DNA from: Bacteroidales bacterium
GTDB taxonomy: Bacteria; Bacteroidota; Bacteroidia; Bacteroidales; Muribaculaceae
Reading direction: 5' to 3'
Assembly (NCBI GenBank): GCA_004555955.1
Contig: SFJG01000001.1
Span: 46,328-110,327 of the forward strand
DNA length: 64,000 nucleotides
Each line of letters begins with the position of its first letter. Positions within the stretch are counted from its first letter, which is position 1. The notes beneath the pieces are model-generated. The model was given only the letters and a program-made list of their open reading frames with translations. It did not search any database and was not told the DNA's origin. The position numbers were made by a program, and so were the translations under genes. Below, piece by piece: positions 1 through 8,709 of the stretch.

Positions 1-1633
1 AGGTCGTCGTTGTGGTCGTGGTTGTAGACTTGCTCTGCTTTGCCGAATTCGACACCTTAAGCGTTGTACCGACTTTAGCGGTGTTGCTACGCAAGCCGTT
101 CCAGCGCTTGAGTTGGCTGACAGAGATGCCATAGCGACGAGCAATGCTTCCAAGGGTTTCGCCGCGACGCACTTTGTGATATTTCACAGCGACGGTTTTC
201 TCCGGCTTCGGCTCAAAAACTTCAGTCTCATCGGTAGTCGATTCGTCGACTTCCGTCGAAGAGTTGTCGGGTTGAGCGGTCGTTGTTGAAGAATCCGGCT
301 CCGGCGTGGTCGGTGCTGTCGGCGTTGTCGGCTTGTTGCGGTCGTTGTTTTCGACAGGCACTTTGACGCGCTGTGTCACATAGATTTTGAGCACCTGATT
401 CTTCTTGAGTTTATTAGAACGCAAACCGTTCCATTTCTTAATCTGCGAAGTTGTCACGCCATATTTGCGAGCCACTTGCGAGATAGTCTCACGGCTGCGC
501 ACTCTGTGCGACTTAGTAACGCGTTTTTCGACAGTTGTATATCCATCCGACGCATCTGAGATGTTGACCTCGCTGCGATGGCGATAAACATCAGCCTTAT
601 GATTTTTTATGCTGTCTTCGCTGGAGATGTAAGCGTAACACTGTTTAGACGGCAAAGTGAGGGCATAAGGGCGGGTATTGCCGGGGATTATGTTTTTGCG
701 ATATTGCGGGTTAAGAATTTTCAGTTCTTCAATAGGAATGCCGAGCACTTCGGAGATTTGTTCGAAATAGATGTCTTGCTTGACCATCACGGTATCGGTC
801 ACGACGGGTCGTTTCGAGAGCGCCTTACCGATGTTGTGGTCCTCATAGTAGTTCATCACGTAGTTTGCAGCGATGAAAGCGGGGACGTATCCACGAGTTT
901 CCGACGGCAAGTAATAGTATATATCCCAGAAGTCTTTTTTACCGCCACCGGCACGGCGCAGCGCTCTGTTGACCGAACCGGGACCGCAGTTGTAAGAAGC
1001 AATAGCGAGCGACCAGTCGCCGTAGGCTTTATAAAGTTGCTTGAGATATCGTGCGGCAGCCTCAGAAGAGCGAATCGGGTCGCGACGCTCGTCGACGAGC
1101 GAATTGACCGTCAACCCCATATCTTTAGCCGTACCAATCATAAATTGCCAAAGCCCGGCAGCACCGGCAGGCGATACGGCGTCGGGATTGAGCGCACTTT
1201 CGATAACGGGAAGATATTTAAGTTCGAGCGGCATACCCTCTTTCTCGAGAGCTTGCTCGAAGAAGGGCATATAGTATATGCTCAAGCCGAGCATTTGCTC
1301 GACGAGCCCGCGGCGCTTTCCCGTGTACATATTGATGTAAGAGCGCACGACGTCGTTGTAGGGCATCTCGATGATTGTCGGGAGCGCTTGCAGTCGCTCT
1401 ATATAGTCTTCCTTAGATGTAGGAACGTCGTTTTTGAGTTGAACATCGGTGTCGAGCACGGCGAAGTTTTTCAGATACCAGTTGTTGCGAAGCGCCTCCG
1501 TATCGGTTTCGAAACTATAAGGGTAGACGATAGCATCGTCGGTGATACTTTCTTTGATAGAAAGCACCGTAGGGGCAGCAACAGCGGAAACCGCCGAGCC
1601 GGCAAGGATGAGGATTGCCAATAATTTTTTCAT
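1..1633 (-). CDS. mltD: MltD-like lytic transglycosylase with LysM repeats (3' end cut by window)
   Basis: Exported murein lytic transglycosylase; the family cleaves the glycan strand of peptidoglycan. The ATG at 1633 starts a signal peptide (MKKLLAILILAGSAVSA). About 544 residues are present and the reading frame is open to base 1, so the C-terminus is missing. An SLT domain lies near residues 120-260: the catalytic Glu is in LKYLPVIESALNP, followed by SPAGAAGLWQFM and IASYNCGPGSVNRA. At least two LysM peptidoglycan-binding repeats follow (HRVRSRETISQVARKYG and HKVRRGETLGSIARRYG), joined by a Pro/Thr/Ser linker. It starts 18 bases after the DUF5683 gene and is probably co-transcribed with parAB. 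From memory, relA/spoT often follows next in Bacteroidetes; that would lie outside the window. Confidence 0.93.
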   Translation of the reverse strand, partial: MKKLLAILILAGSAVSAVAAPTVLSIKESITDDAIVYPYSFETDTEALRNNWYLKNFAVLDTDVQLKNDVPTSKEDYIERLQALPTIIEMPYNDVVRSYINMYTGKRRGLVEQMLGLSIYYMPFFEQALEKEGMPLELKYLPVIESALNPDAVSPAGAAGLWQFMIGTAKDMGLTVNSLVDERRDPIRSSEAAARYLKQLYKAYGDWSLAIASYNCGPGSVNRALRRAGGGKKDFWDIYYYLPSETRGYVPAFIAANYVMNYYEDHNIGKALSKRPVVTDTVMVKQDIYFEQISEVLGIPIEELKILNPQYRKNIIPGNTRPYALTLPSKQCYAYISSEDSIKNHKADVYRHRSEVNISDASDGYTTVEKRVTKSHRVRSRETISQVARKYGVTTSQIKKWNGLRSNKLKKNQVLKIYVTQRVKVPVENNDRNKPTTPTAPTTPEPDSSTTTAQPDNSSTEVDESTTDETEVFEPKPEKTVAVKYHKVRRGETLGSIARRYGISVSQLKRWNGLRSNTAKVGTTLKVSNSAKQSKSTTTTTTTT

Positions 1634-1651
1634 TTCTCTTTTCTCTCAGTG

Positions 1652-2476
1652 TTAAAAAGTTAACGCACACCGGATGCCCGGCGACGTATCGGCAACGCGG
1701 TCAGTGCCGAGCACTGTCGGCGCCACCTGAAGCGACAAATCGGGAGATATGTCGAAATGCGATAAAGTAGCGTCGACATATGCATCGACGATATTTATCA
1801 AATAAAGACCGACCATACCGATGATACAGAGGTCACGGTTACGGCGGTAAAAATTCTTTTTCGACTTCAACGACTTTTTCAACCAGGCTTCATCGATTTC
1901 GCTCTCCTTGGTGTTTGGAGGGAAGAAATCCATGTAGCTCTTGGTCGTCGGGTCGCTGTCCATTATGTCGCGGTAGGCTTTAGTGTAGTCGGTAAGCATA
2001 CGATTGTTCCACGAAGTGGCGTACGACAAGCCGACAAAACCGCCTACAACAATCGGCAATTTCCAATATCGCCGGTTGTATATTTGTCCCAATCCCGGGC
2101 AAAGCGCCGAGAGCCAAACGGCACGCGTCGGATTGAGGTTGAAATTACGCCGACGAGAAAACTCTTTGGGGATGCTGTCGAGTTGTAAGGAATCCGCCGC
2201 CAGCGAGGCGTTCATCACAGATTGTTGGATGCTGTCCATAGCGAGAGCCGACGTGTCGGCAAGCTCCGGCGTAATTCGCAGACGACCGGCACGGTCGATG
2301 CTGTCGCCGGCAACAAAGAGCGTCGTTTTGCCCGCTTTGGGCTCAACTTTTCGGCTCGAACGCTCCGGAATTGTGATGTTGCTGATTTCCCCGTCGGGAT
2401 TTGTTTCATCAGCAAATATACAAAATGGAAGCGAAACGACCAAAAGCAGGAGCATGGCTACCCGCTTTTTTATCAT
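1652..2476 (-). CDS. DUF5683 domain-containing membrane protein
   Basis: 274-residue exported or membrane protein of unknown function. A signal peptide (MIKKRVAMLLLLVVSLP) is followed by a disordered stretch. The DUF5683 core comes next, with NPTRAVWLSALCPGLGQIYN, RRYWKLPIVVGGFVGLSYA and a last hydrophobic segment, LCIIGMVGLYLINIVDAYVD. The ATG at 2476 is preferred over an in-frame TTG at 2515 because AGGAAAAG lies just before it and the signal peptide begins there. Proteins of this family commonly sit after parB in Bacteroidetes, as here; any role in envelope growth or segregation is inferred from that context only. Confidence 0.85.
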   Translation of the reverse strand: MIKKRVAMLLLLVVSLPFCIFADETNPDGEISNITIPERSSRKVEPKAGKTTLFVAGDSIDRAGRLRITPELADTSALAMDSIQQSVMNASLAADSLQLDSIPKEFSRRRNFNLNPTRAVWLSALCPGLGQIYNRRYWKLPIVVGGFVGLSYATSWNNRMLTDYTKAYRDIMDSDPTTKSYMDFFPPNTKESEIDEAWLKKSLKSKKNFYRRNRDLCIIGMVGLYLINIVDAYVDATLSHFDISPDLSLQVAPTVLGTDRVADTSPGIRCALTF

Positions 2477-2593
2477 TTCTTTTCCTATAAGTTTTATTTT
2501 TGCCAAAATTTTCAAATTTGTTAAACATTTTGCAACACATCGACGTTCACGGCAACGGCGAGAACCCGCCTTGCCGTGAGTGCGCCTCGTCTG

Positions 2594-3481
2594 CTAATTG
2601 TCGAGGTTTCCTTTTAGTCGGTCAAAGATAGTAATTAATTTCTCAAGTTCCTCCTCATTTTTGAAAGGAAATGAAATTTTTCCCTTTCCTTGGCTGTTGC
2701 AAGAGAAGAGCACGGGAGTGTGGAACGACTGCGAGAGGTGCCGTTTGAGCGACTCAAATTCTTTGGAAGTGCTCGACGAAGAGCGGCTCGGAGCGTCGCC
2801 GTCGGCAGCATTATACTGCTTGGCGAGTTCCTCTACTTGGCGCACGGAGAGTCCGCGGCGGAGAATTTCGTTGTAGAGTTTGAGTTGCATCTTCGGGTCG
2901 TCGACGGCGAGCAGAGCGCGAGCGTGCCCCATGTCGACGCGCTTGTCGCGGAGTCCGAGTTGCACCTCGGCGGGCAGTTTGATGAGCCGCAAGAAGTTGG
3001 CGATTGTAGCGCGTTTCTTGCCGATACGTGCACTCAGTTGCTCTTGCGTGAGATGGTATTGCTCGATGAGTTTTTTGAATGTCAGAGCAATCTCGATGGC
3101 GTTAAGGTCTTCGCGCTGGATGTTTTCGATGAGCGCCATTTCGGTGAGTTCGCTCTCGTTAGCTTCGCGAATGTAGGCGGGCACGGTCGAGAGTCCTGCC
3201 AAGCGGGCGGCGCGATAGCGGCGTTCGCCGGAGATAATCTGATAGCGACCGTCGGCGGTTTCGCGGAGTGTTAGCGGCTGAATGATGCCCAATTCGCGAA
3301 TAGAGGTAGCCAGTTCGTTGAGCGACTCTTCGTCGAAGGTCGTACGCGGCTGCTCCGGATTGGGAGAAATGCAGTCGAGGTCGATTTCGTTGATAGCCGA
3401 CGAGCCGCCGGTCTGTATGTCGTCCATAGAGATAAGCGAGTCAAGCCCGCGTCCCAAGGCATTGCGTTTTGGTGTTGACAT
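2594..3481 (-). CDS. parB: Chromosome-partitioning protein ParB (Spo0J)
   Basis: 295-residue DNA-binding CTPase that loads at parS and spreads along DNA for origin segregation. Seen: the N-terminal ALGRGLDSLIS, a ParB/Srx domain with the nucleotide-binding box SGERRYRAARLAG, the segment ALIENIQREDLNAIEIA, and a helix-turn-helix in LSARIGKKRATIANFLRLI, then a C-terminal dimerisation tail. The ATG at 3481 is chosen over an upstream TTG at 3514 because it lies 16 bases after the parA stop and gives the usual N-terminus. A perfect parS sits at 51826-51841 in this window. Confidence 0.97.
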   Translation of the reverse strand: MSTPKRNALGRGLDSLISMDDIQTGGSSAINEIDLDCISPNPEQPRTTFDEESLNELATSIRELGIIQPLTLRETADGRYQIISGERRYRAARLAGLSTVPAYIREANESELTEMALIENIQREDLNAIEIALTFKKLIEQYHLTQEQLSARIGKKRATIANFLRLIKLPAEVQLGLRDKRVDMGHARALLAVDDPKMQLKLYNEILRRGLSVRQVEELAKQYNAADGDAPSRSSSSTSKEFESLKRHLSQSFHTPVLFSCNSQGKGKISFPFKNEEELEKLITIFDRLKGNLDN

Positions 3482-3497
3482 TGTCGGTAAGGTGTGT

Positions 3498-4262
3498 TTA
3501 TTTGTTGTGTTCAAGAAGTTCTTTAGCGAGTTGAAGGTGGCTCGTAGCGCCCTTGCTGTCGGGGTCGTAGAGAATAGCGGGCAGCCCGTGGCTTGGGGCT
3601 TCGCTGAGGCGGATGTTGCGCGGGATGACCGTGTTGAACACCATATCGCCGAAGTGACCTTTCAACTCTTCGTAGATTTGGTTAGCCAAGCGCAGACGAG
3701 CGTCGTACATCGTCAGCAGGAAGCCTTCGATTTCGAGCGCACGATTGAGTTTCGACTTGATTATACGGATGGTGTTGAGGAGTTTGCTGATGCCTTCGAG
3801 AGCAAAATATTCGGCTTGAACGGGAATAATCACCGAATCGGCGGCGGTAAGGGCGTTGACGGTGATAAGCCCTAACGAGGGCGAGCAGTCGATAATTGTG
3901 TAGTCGTAGTTGGCTTTGAAGTCTTCGAGCAGAGCGCGCAGCACGCGTTCGCGGTTGGGCTTGTTGATGAGTTCGAGTTCGGCGCCGACGAGGTCGATAC
4001 GCGAGCCGATAAGGTCGAGCCCTTCGACACAAGTCTTGTTTTCGGCGCCGCGTAGGGGATAACCGTCGACGAGACATTCATAAATCGACGACGTCATCTT
4101 TTTAGGGTCAACGCCGAGTCCCGACGTTGCGTTGGCTTGCGGGTCGGCATCGATGATGAGCACGCGCTTGCCCAGCGACGCCAGCGACGCTGCCAAGTTG
4201 ATTGAGGTTGTGGTCTTGCCCACGCCTCCTTTTTGATTTGCAATAGCGATTGTCTTACTCAT
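3498..4262 (-). CDS. parA: Chromosome-partitioning ATPase ParA (Soj)
   Basis: 254-residue deviant Walker-type ATPase that works with ParB to segregate the origin region. The N-terminus has IAIANQKGGVGKTTTSINLA (deviant Walker A), then VLIIDADPQANATSGLG (switch I), YTIIDCSPSLGLITVNAL (Walker B) and IPRNIRLSEAPSHGLP near the C-terminus. The length is typical of chromosomal ParA. It is the first gene of the minus-strand run parA-parB-DUF5683-mltD. The upstream region (4263-4601) carries a partial parS-like sequence. Confidence 0.97.
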   Translation of the reverse strand: MSKTIAIANQKGGVGKTTTSINLAASLASLGKRVLIIDADPQANATSGLGVDPKKMTSSIYECLVDGYPLRGAENKTCVEGLDLIGSRIDLVGAELELINKPNRERVLRALLEDFKANYDYTIIDCSPSLGLITVNALTAADSVIIPVQAEYFALEGISKLLNTIRIIKSKLNRALEIEGFLLTMYDARLRLANQIYEELKGHFGDMVFNTVIPRNIRLSEAPSHGLPAILYDPDSKGATSHLQLAKELLEHNK

Positions 4263-4338
4263 AAGTGCAAAATTTCTGACGCAAAGGAATTACAAATTTC
4301 TCCAACTGCAAAGCCAAAATTGTGAAAAACGCCAAAAT

Positions 4339-4388
4339 TGTTGATAACTTGGGGATTTTGTTAATAACTGAATGTTCCACGGATAACC
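4339..4388. promoter_or_regulatory. Cluster of DnaA-box-like sequences and a degenerate parS
   Basis: On the minus strand 4347-4339 reads TTATCAACA (8 of 9 to TTATCCACA) and 4367-4359 reads TTATTAACA (7 of 9), spaced 20 bases apart. TGTTCCACG at 4373-4381 is an intact left half of parS, but the right half is decayed. The sequence matches are seen directly; binding by DnaA or ParB is inferred. Confidence 0.35.
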
Positions 4389-4545
4389 TGCGCTGGCTTA
4401 AGCGATTGACAGAGCGTGAAACGTCGCCACCTCTGCTACGACGCCGCCACACGCACAAAAAGCCTTCGAAATTGAAAAATGCAAGCAAAATGCACGTATT
4501 TTATCATTTTTCCACGCAAATATATATGTTGTTGAACATATTCTC

Positions 4546-4575
4546 TTGTTTTTCTAAAAAAAAGATATATCTTTG
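4546..4575 (+). promoter_or_regulatory. Bacteroidetes-type promoter for lrp
   Basis: A -33-like TTG at 4546-4548 and a -7 element TATCTTTG at 4568-4575, with 19 bases between them, match the Bacteroidetes primary-sigma pattern. The start codon is 26 bases further on. Confidence 0.7.
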
Positions 4576-4601
4576 CCGAGAATCAAAAAAAACCACATAA
4601 A

Positions 4602-5072
4602 ATGGAAAAGATTGACAATCTTGACAGAAAAATACTTGAAATCGTAATGAAAAACGCGCGCATCCCGTCGAAGGATGTTGCGGTTGTATGCGGCGTATCG
4701 CGTGCGGCAATCCACCAGAGAATCCAACGCATGATTGACACGAAAATCATCACCGGCTCCGGCTATCACGTCAATCCGAAAGTGCTCGGCTATGCCACTT
4801 GCACCTACATCGGCGTAAAGCTCGAAAAAGGCTCGATGTATAAAGACGTTGTTCCCGAACTGGAAAAGATTCCGGAAGTTGTGGAATGTCACTTTACCAC
4901 CGGTCCCTACACGATGTTGATAAAGCTATATGCACGCGACAATCAGCACCTTATGGAATTGCTCAACGACCGTATCCAGATGATACACGGCGTGGTCGAA
5001 ACCGAGACGCTCATCTCGTTGGAGCAAAGTATGAATCGCGAAATTCCGATACAATATCCCGTCGACCGCTAA
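4602..5072 (+). CDS. Lrp/AsnC family transcriptional regulator
   Basis: 156-residue regulator. An N-terminal helix-turn-helix (LDRKILEIVMKNARIPSKDV, then VCGVSRAAIHQRIQRM) is followed by an effector-binding RAM domain from about residue 65, including TGPYTMLIKLYARDNQHLM. The length is normal for the family. Members bind DNA as dimers or octamers and often sense amino acids; the ligand and targets cannot be told from the sequence. It stands alone between its own promoter and a bidirectional terminator. Confidence 0.93.
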   Translation: MEKIDNLDRKILEIVMKNARIPSKDVAVVCGVSRAAIHQRIQRMIDTKIITGSGYHVNPKVLGYATCTYIGVKLEKGSMYKDVVPELEKIPEVVECHFTTGPYTMLIKLYARDNQHLMELLNDRIQMIHGVVETETLISLEQSMNREIPIQYPVDR

Positions 5073-5090
5073 TTAGCGACATGACAATAT

Positions 5091-5124
5091 AAGAAACCCC
5101 GGTGCCGGCGCATCGGGGTTTCTT
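5091..5124. terminator. Bidirectional terminator between lrp and upp
   Basis: Perfect 11-bp stem AAGAAACCCCG / CGGGGTTTCTT with a 12-base loop. It lies between the convergent ends of lrp and upp and can serve both strands. Confidence 0.85.
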
Positions 5125-5140
5125 GTCGTTAGAGCGCGCT

Positions 5141-5791
5141 CTATTCTTTTTCGCCGTAGCAGAGGTCGCCGGCATCGCCGAGACCGGGCACGATGTATTT
5201 ATGGTCGTTGATTTCGTCGTCGATGGCGCCCACCCAGAGCGTGATGTCGCCGGTCAACTTTTTCTCGAGAAATTCGATAGCCTGACGCGATGCGATGACC
5301 GACACGAGATGGACTTTAGCAGGTTTACCCTTGGTGCGGAGCGCCTCGTAGGCGAGTTCCATCGACGAGCCTGTGGCGAGCATCGGGTCGCATATAATCA
5401 GCGTTTTACCATCGATGCGCGGCGACGCCATATACTCGATATGGATGAGAAATTTTGTCTCGTCGATATATTTTCGATAAGCCGAGACGAAAGCGTTTTC
5501 GGCGTGGTCGAACATGTCGTTCATGCCTTGATGGAGCGGCAGTCCGGCGCGAAGAATCGTAGCGAGAACGACCGGCTCGCTGACGGTGTGGCTTGTGGCT
5601 GTGCCCAGACAAGTGGTGGTCGGTTGCTCGTTGTAGCTAATGTTTTTTGAGATTTCGTAGGCAATGATTTGCCCGATACGACGTATGTTGTGGCGGAAGC
5701 GCAACATATCTTTTTGGATGTCGACGTCGCGAAGTTCCATCATATACTGATTGACAAGCGAACGACTTTCAGCGAAATTAACAACTTTCAT
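5141..5791 (-). CDS. upp: Uracil phosphoribosyltransferase
   Basis: 216-residue cytosolic salvage enzyme that makes UMP from uracil and PRPP. The PRPP-binding loop LIICDPMLATGSSMELAYEA and the C-terminal uracil-site region IVPGLGDAGDLCYG are present. The ATG at 5791 overlaps the ribF stop by four bases (ATGA), which fixes the start and indicates translational coupling in a HAD-ribF-upp operon. The reading frame continues upstream of 5791, but that part lies inside ribF and shows no family similarity. Confidence 0.96.
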   Translation of the reverse strand: MKVVNFAESRSLVNQYMMELRDVDIQKDMLRFRHNIRRIGQIIAYEISKNISYNEQPTTTCLGTATSHTVSEPVVLATILRAGLPLHQGMNDMFDHAENAFVSAYRKYIDETKFLIHIEYMASPRIDGKTLIICDPMLATGSSMELAYEALRTKGKPAKVHLVSVIASRQAIEFLEKKLTGDITLWVGAIDDEINDHKYIVPGLGDAGDLCYGEKE

Positions 5792-6717
5792 AATATAGAA
5801 TTTAGAATATTTTCGATAGCGATACGGTCGTCGGCGAGTTGGCTTCGGAGGCTGTCGAGCGACGGAAGACGACGCTCGGCGCGCAGGCGTTGCACAAACT
5901 CGACGGTCAGCGTCGTGCCATAGATGTCGGCGGAGAAGTCGAAAATGTTGACTTCGATGGTTGTTTTGCCGGAACAGTCGACAGTAGGACGAGTGCCTAT
6001 GTTGAGCATTCCGCGATAACACTTGTCGCCGATGTGCACTATGACGGCATAAACGCCGACAGCAGGAATGAGTTGATTTGGCTCCAAGGGCAGAATGTTA
6101 GCCGTCGGGAAGCCGATTGTGCGTCCCAAGCGATTGCCTTCGACAACCGTACCTTCCAGGCTGTAGCGGCTGCCCAACAGGCGTTGTGCTTCGACGACGT
6201 TGCCCTCGGCAATAAGCCGACGGATTGCCGACGAACTGATGTGAGCACCCGAGCCGACAAATTCGGGAGCACGCACCACGTCGATGCCTATACGACGCCC
6301 GTAGGCGACATAGTCGTCGAAGGTGTCGCTGCGGTTGTGCCCGAAACGGTGGTCGTAGCCCACGATGAGCCGACGCACGTTATACCGATTATATATCTGC
6401 TGAAGAAATTCGGCGGCGCTGAGCGATGCCAGCCGGCGGTCGAAGTCGAGCAAAATGGCATAGTCGATGCCCGTTTCGGCAAGGGCGCGGATGCGACGGT
6501 CGACCGACATAAGCAGCGGCACAGGACTGTCGGGGTGGAGCACCGTCTGCGGATGCCGCGTAAAGGTGATTACGGCGCTTGCCCAACCGCACTCGGCGGC
6601 TTGACCGACAACGAGAGAAACGACCGAGCGATGTCCGAGATGGACGCCGTCGAACATCCCGATTGTGGCAACAACCGGGCGCCGTATTGTCTCGCTGCCG
6701 CACACTGTTTCCATCAT
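5788..6717 (-). CDS. ribF: Bifunctional riboflavin kinase / FAD synthetase RibF
   Basis: 309 residues, the usual length. The N-terminal FAD synthetase domain has VATIGMFDGVHLGHRSVV (nucleotidyltransferase GxFDGxHxGH motif) and the middle has VGYDHRFGHNRSDT. The C-terminal riboflavin kinase domain has GNRLGRTIGFPTANI and IEVNIFDFSADIYG. It converts riboflavin to FMN and then FAD. It overlaps the HAD hydrolase gene by four bases and upp by four bases. Confidence 0.97.
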   Translation of the reverse strand: MMETVCGSETIRRPVVATIGMFDGVHLGHRSVVSLVVGQAAECGWASAVITFTRHPQTVLHPDSPVPLLMSVDRRIRALAETGIDYAILLDFDRRLASLSAAEFLQQIYNRYNVRRLIVGYDHRFGHNRSDTFDDYVAYGRRIGIDVVRAPEFVGSGAHISSSAIRRLIAEGNVVEAQRLLGSRYSLEGTVVEGNRLGRTIGFPTANILPLEPNQLIPAVGVYAVIVHIGDKCYRGMLNIGTRPTVDCSGKTTIEVNIFDFSADIYGTTLTVEFVQRLRAERRLPSLDSLRSQLADDRIAIENILNSIL

Positions 6718-7325
6718 TCGACGATGTTGTAAAACTCAGTGCCCGGCTCGACGAGGTGCACGTTGAAGCCGATTGCTCGGGCAGCATCTATATTCGTCTG
6801 CGAATCGTCGAAGAAGAGCGTCTCGTCGGCACGAATGTCGAATCGCTCAAGAACGCTCTCGAAAATCTTCGCCTCGGGCTTTGAACAGCCCTCGACGTAA
6901 CTCAAACAGAGTCCGTCGAAGTAGTAATTCACGTCGTGACCGTCTTGGCGAAACTCAGCGTCGATTTTGCTGTTGAACATTATCGGGTTGGTGTTCGACA
7001 ACATATAGATATTGTATTTGCCGTGCAGACGTTCGAGAGCACGCAATCGCTCCCGGGGGATTCCGATGAGGAAGCAGTTGAGTGCGTTGTCGATTTCGCT
7101 GTCGGTAATCGGTCGAGAAGCGCGGCTGCGCATAGCGTTGCGGAATTGGTCGGCGGTGATTGCGCCGTCTTCGAGTTGTGCAAACGGACCCTTTTGGGCG
7201 TAAAGACCCAGCATTTCGTCGGCGTCGGCAATGCCGATTGCCTCAAGGGCTGCCACACAATTCTCGCGGCGGATGTTCATTATCACGCCGCCCAAGTCGA
7301 ATAGTAGGTTTTTTATCTCGCTCAT
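6714..7325 (-). CDS. HAD superfamily hydrolase (subfamily IA, YihX-like)
   Basis: 203-residue probable small-molecule phosphatase. Motif I is LLFDLGGVIMN: the nucleophile Asp is followed at +2 by Gly, as in YihX-type proteins. Motif II is in YMLSNTNPIM and motif IV is DETLFFDDSQTNIDAARA. A cap domain lies between motifs I and II. It is the first gene of a minus-strand operon with ribF and upp and overlaps ribF by four bases, so a role around flavin nucleotides is possible but only inferred from position. Confidence 0.9.
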   Translation of the reverse strand: MSEIKNLLFDLGGVIMNIRRENCVAALEAIGIADADEMLGLYAQKGPFAQLEDGAITADQFRNAMRSRASRPITDSEIDNALNCFLIGIPRERLRALERLHGKYNIYMLSNTNPIMFNSKIDAEFRQDGHDVNYYFDGLCLSYVEGCSKPEAKIFESVLERFDIRADETLFFDDSQTNIDAARAIGFNVHLVEPGTEFYNIVE

Positions 7326-7416
7326 TCGATTCTGTTTAACGTCTTAGCAAAGGTACGAATAAAAACGAAAAACGCCAACCGAGAACGAGAATTGTCATCA
7401 TTTGCCGTCGTGGCTC

Positions 7417-8349
7417 TTACTTGCTCTTCTTGTATTCGCTGGGGGTCATCCCCGTGTGATGCTTAAAATATTTGCCGAAGAACGACTGGTTGGGGAAATT
7501 GAGGCTGTAGGCAATCTCTTGGACGTTCATCGTCGAATATTTTAGCAGATTTTTCGCCTCCAGAATCACGAAATGGTTAATCCATTGCGCCACCGAATTA
7601 CCGCTCGAACGTTTGATGATGGTGGTAAAGTATTTCGGCGACAGGCGCATCTTTTCGGCGTAAAACTTGACGGAACGCTCCGTTTTGTAGTATTCGCCGA
7701 GCAAGACCATAAACTCCTTGAAATATCCGGCATTTTTGTCGAATTCTTCGTTAGAAACCGCCGATTCGATTGTGTTGTTCACGGTGCGACACACTTTGAA
7801 GAAAAAAGCCGACACGAGGCTGCGCATAATCTCGTCCGACACGTCGTCGTGAGCATTATTGTTGATTTCGTCAGCCAAGGCGCGCCATAAGTTGCACACC
7901 TCCGTATAGGTCTTTTCGCCGAGGTCTAAACTTTGATTGTTTTTAAGCGCCAACAATTTTTGCAACATCGGCTTAAGGTCGAGATTAAGTTTTTTAATAA
8001 AATCGAGGTCGACAACCAATGTTTTCACTTTGCAGTCGGCATCATAATCAGTGTCGGCACGCATTAACTGCCCCGGCATATTGATATACATACCATATTT
8101 TTCAACGGTATACACTTCGGAATTGGTCAGCATACGGAACGAGCCGCTCTCGCAAAGCAAAAAAATCAAAGCATTGAGGCTGAACGGATGTGCCATCGGC
8201 TCGACATACTTTTCTCTTGCAGCCTCCGCCTGTCGGCGAGTGCGCGTTGCCAACAAGCATCCGGGCGTATAGGCATCCCCTTCTTCTTTGTGGAATATTG
8301 AAATGATTTTGTCGAGTGACACTCGCGGTATTTCTTTTATCTCTTGCAT
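7417..8349 (-). CDS. AraC family transcriptional regulator
   Basis: 310-residue regulator with a cupin-like N-terminal sensor half (about residues 1-190) and a C-terminal double helix-turn-helix (about 210-308: VKFYAEKMRLSPKYFTTIIK, then MNVQEIAYSLNFPNQSFFGK and HHTGMTPSEYKK). The DNA-binding half is well conserved; the sensor half does not reveal its ligand. It is monocistronic, with a divergent promoter region shared with the lipoprotein-ABC operon at 8.7 kb. Control of that operon is a guess from position. Confidence 0.94.
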   Translation of the reverse strand: MQEIKEIPRVSLDKIISIFHKEEGDAYTPGCLLATRTRRQAEAAREKYVEPMAHPFSLNALIFLLCESGSFRMLTNSEVYTVEKYGMYINMPGQLMRADTDYDADCKVKTLVVDLDFIKKLNLDLKPMLQKLLALKNNQSLDLGEKTYTEVCNLWRALADEINNNAHDDVSDEIMRSLVSAFFFKVCRTVNNTIESAVSNEEFDKNAGYFKEFMVLLGEYYKTERSVKFYAEKMRLSPKYFTTIIKRSSGNSVAQWINHFVILEAKNLLKYSTMNVQEIAYSLNFPNQSFFGKYFKHHTGMTPSEYKKSK

Positions 8350-8467
8350 TTCATTATCTTTCTATTTACAGTCAGCGTGACGGCACACAACGTCAAAATA
8401 AGTATATAGGTCTTATGTCCGTGTCTTCCTGTTGAGCGCTGCACAATCGGCGGTTTTAACCACTCTG

Positions 8468-8501
8468 CAAAGATAACAAATGAATACATTTTTTGTTCAA
8501 A
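8468..8501 (-). promoter_or_regulatory. Promoter for the AraC-type regulator
   Basis: On the minus strand TTTG at 8501-8498 and TATCTTTG at 8475-8468 are separated by 22 bases, close to the Bacteroidetes consensus. It would give a leader of about 110 bases. Confidence 0.5.
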
Positions 8502-8647
8502 TAATAGAGCGCGTTCCTTAATCTGACAATATTAAAGGACAAATCGAACACGATTTTGCACCACACGTCCGAAAATACGCCGAAAAATCGTGGAAAAAAT
8601 ACGCTATGAACTAACCACAACAAAATGTTTAACTTTGTCGTTGCCGA

Positions 8648-8679
8648 TTTGCATTTTGTCGTTAAATATTGTACATTTG
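8648..8679 (+). promoter_or_regulatory. Promoter for the lipoprotein-ABC operon
   Basis: TTTG at 8648-8651 and TACATTTG at 8672-8679 with a 20-base spacer match the Bacteroidetes pattern. The ATG at 8710 follows 30 bases later, which supports that start. Confidence 0.65.
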
Positions 8680-8709
8680 CAAAAGTCTAAACCAACTAAA
8701 TCTTTAATT

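Larger units (their letters stand above)
4263..4601. other. Divergent intergenic region parA / lrp
   Basis: 339 bases without a gene between two divergent genes. The lrp side holds a good promoter (4546-4575). The middle holds a degenerate parS-like site (4373-4388; 12 of 16 bases match the perfect site at 51826) and two sequences close to a DnaA box on the minus strand: TTATCAACA at 4347-4339 and TTATTAACA at 4367-4359. The right part (about 4490-4600) is very AT-rich. Origin function is not shown. Confidence 0.5.
8350..8709. other. Divergent intergenic region araC-type gene / lipoprotein operon
   Basis: 360 bases without a gene. It contains a minus-strand promoter at 8468-8501 and a plus-strand promoter at 8648-8679. 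The reading frame of the lipoprotein gene is open back to an upstream start at 8590, but the lipoprotein signal begins only at 8710 and the promoter lies in between. No other structure was recognised. Confidence 0.6.

Noticed and set aside
2547..2579. 9-bp hairpin between parB and the DUF5683 gene
   Set aside because: It has no T-tract on the minus strand and lies within an apparent operon, so it is not called a terminator.
4263..4601. Replication origin
   Set aside because: Only two imperfect DnaA-box-like sequences and no dnaA nearby; not enough to call oriC.
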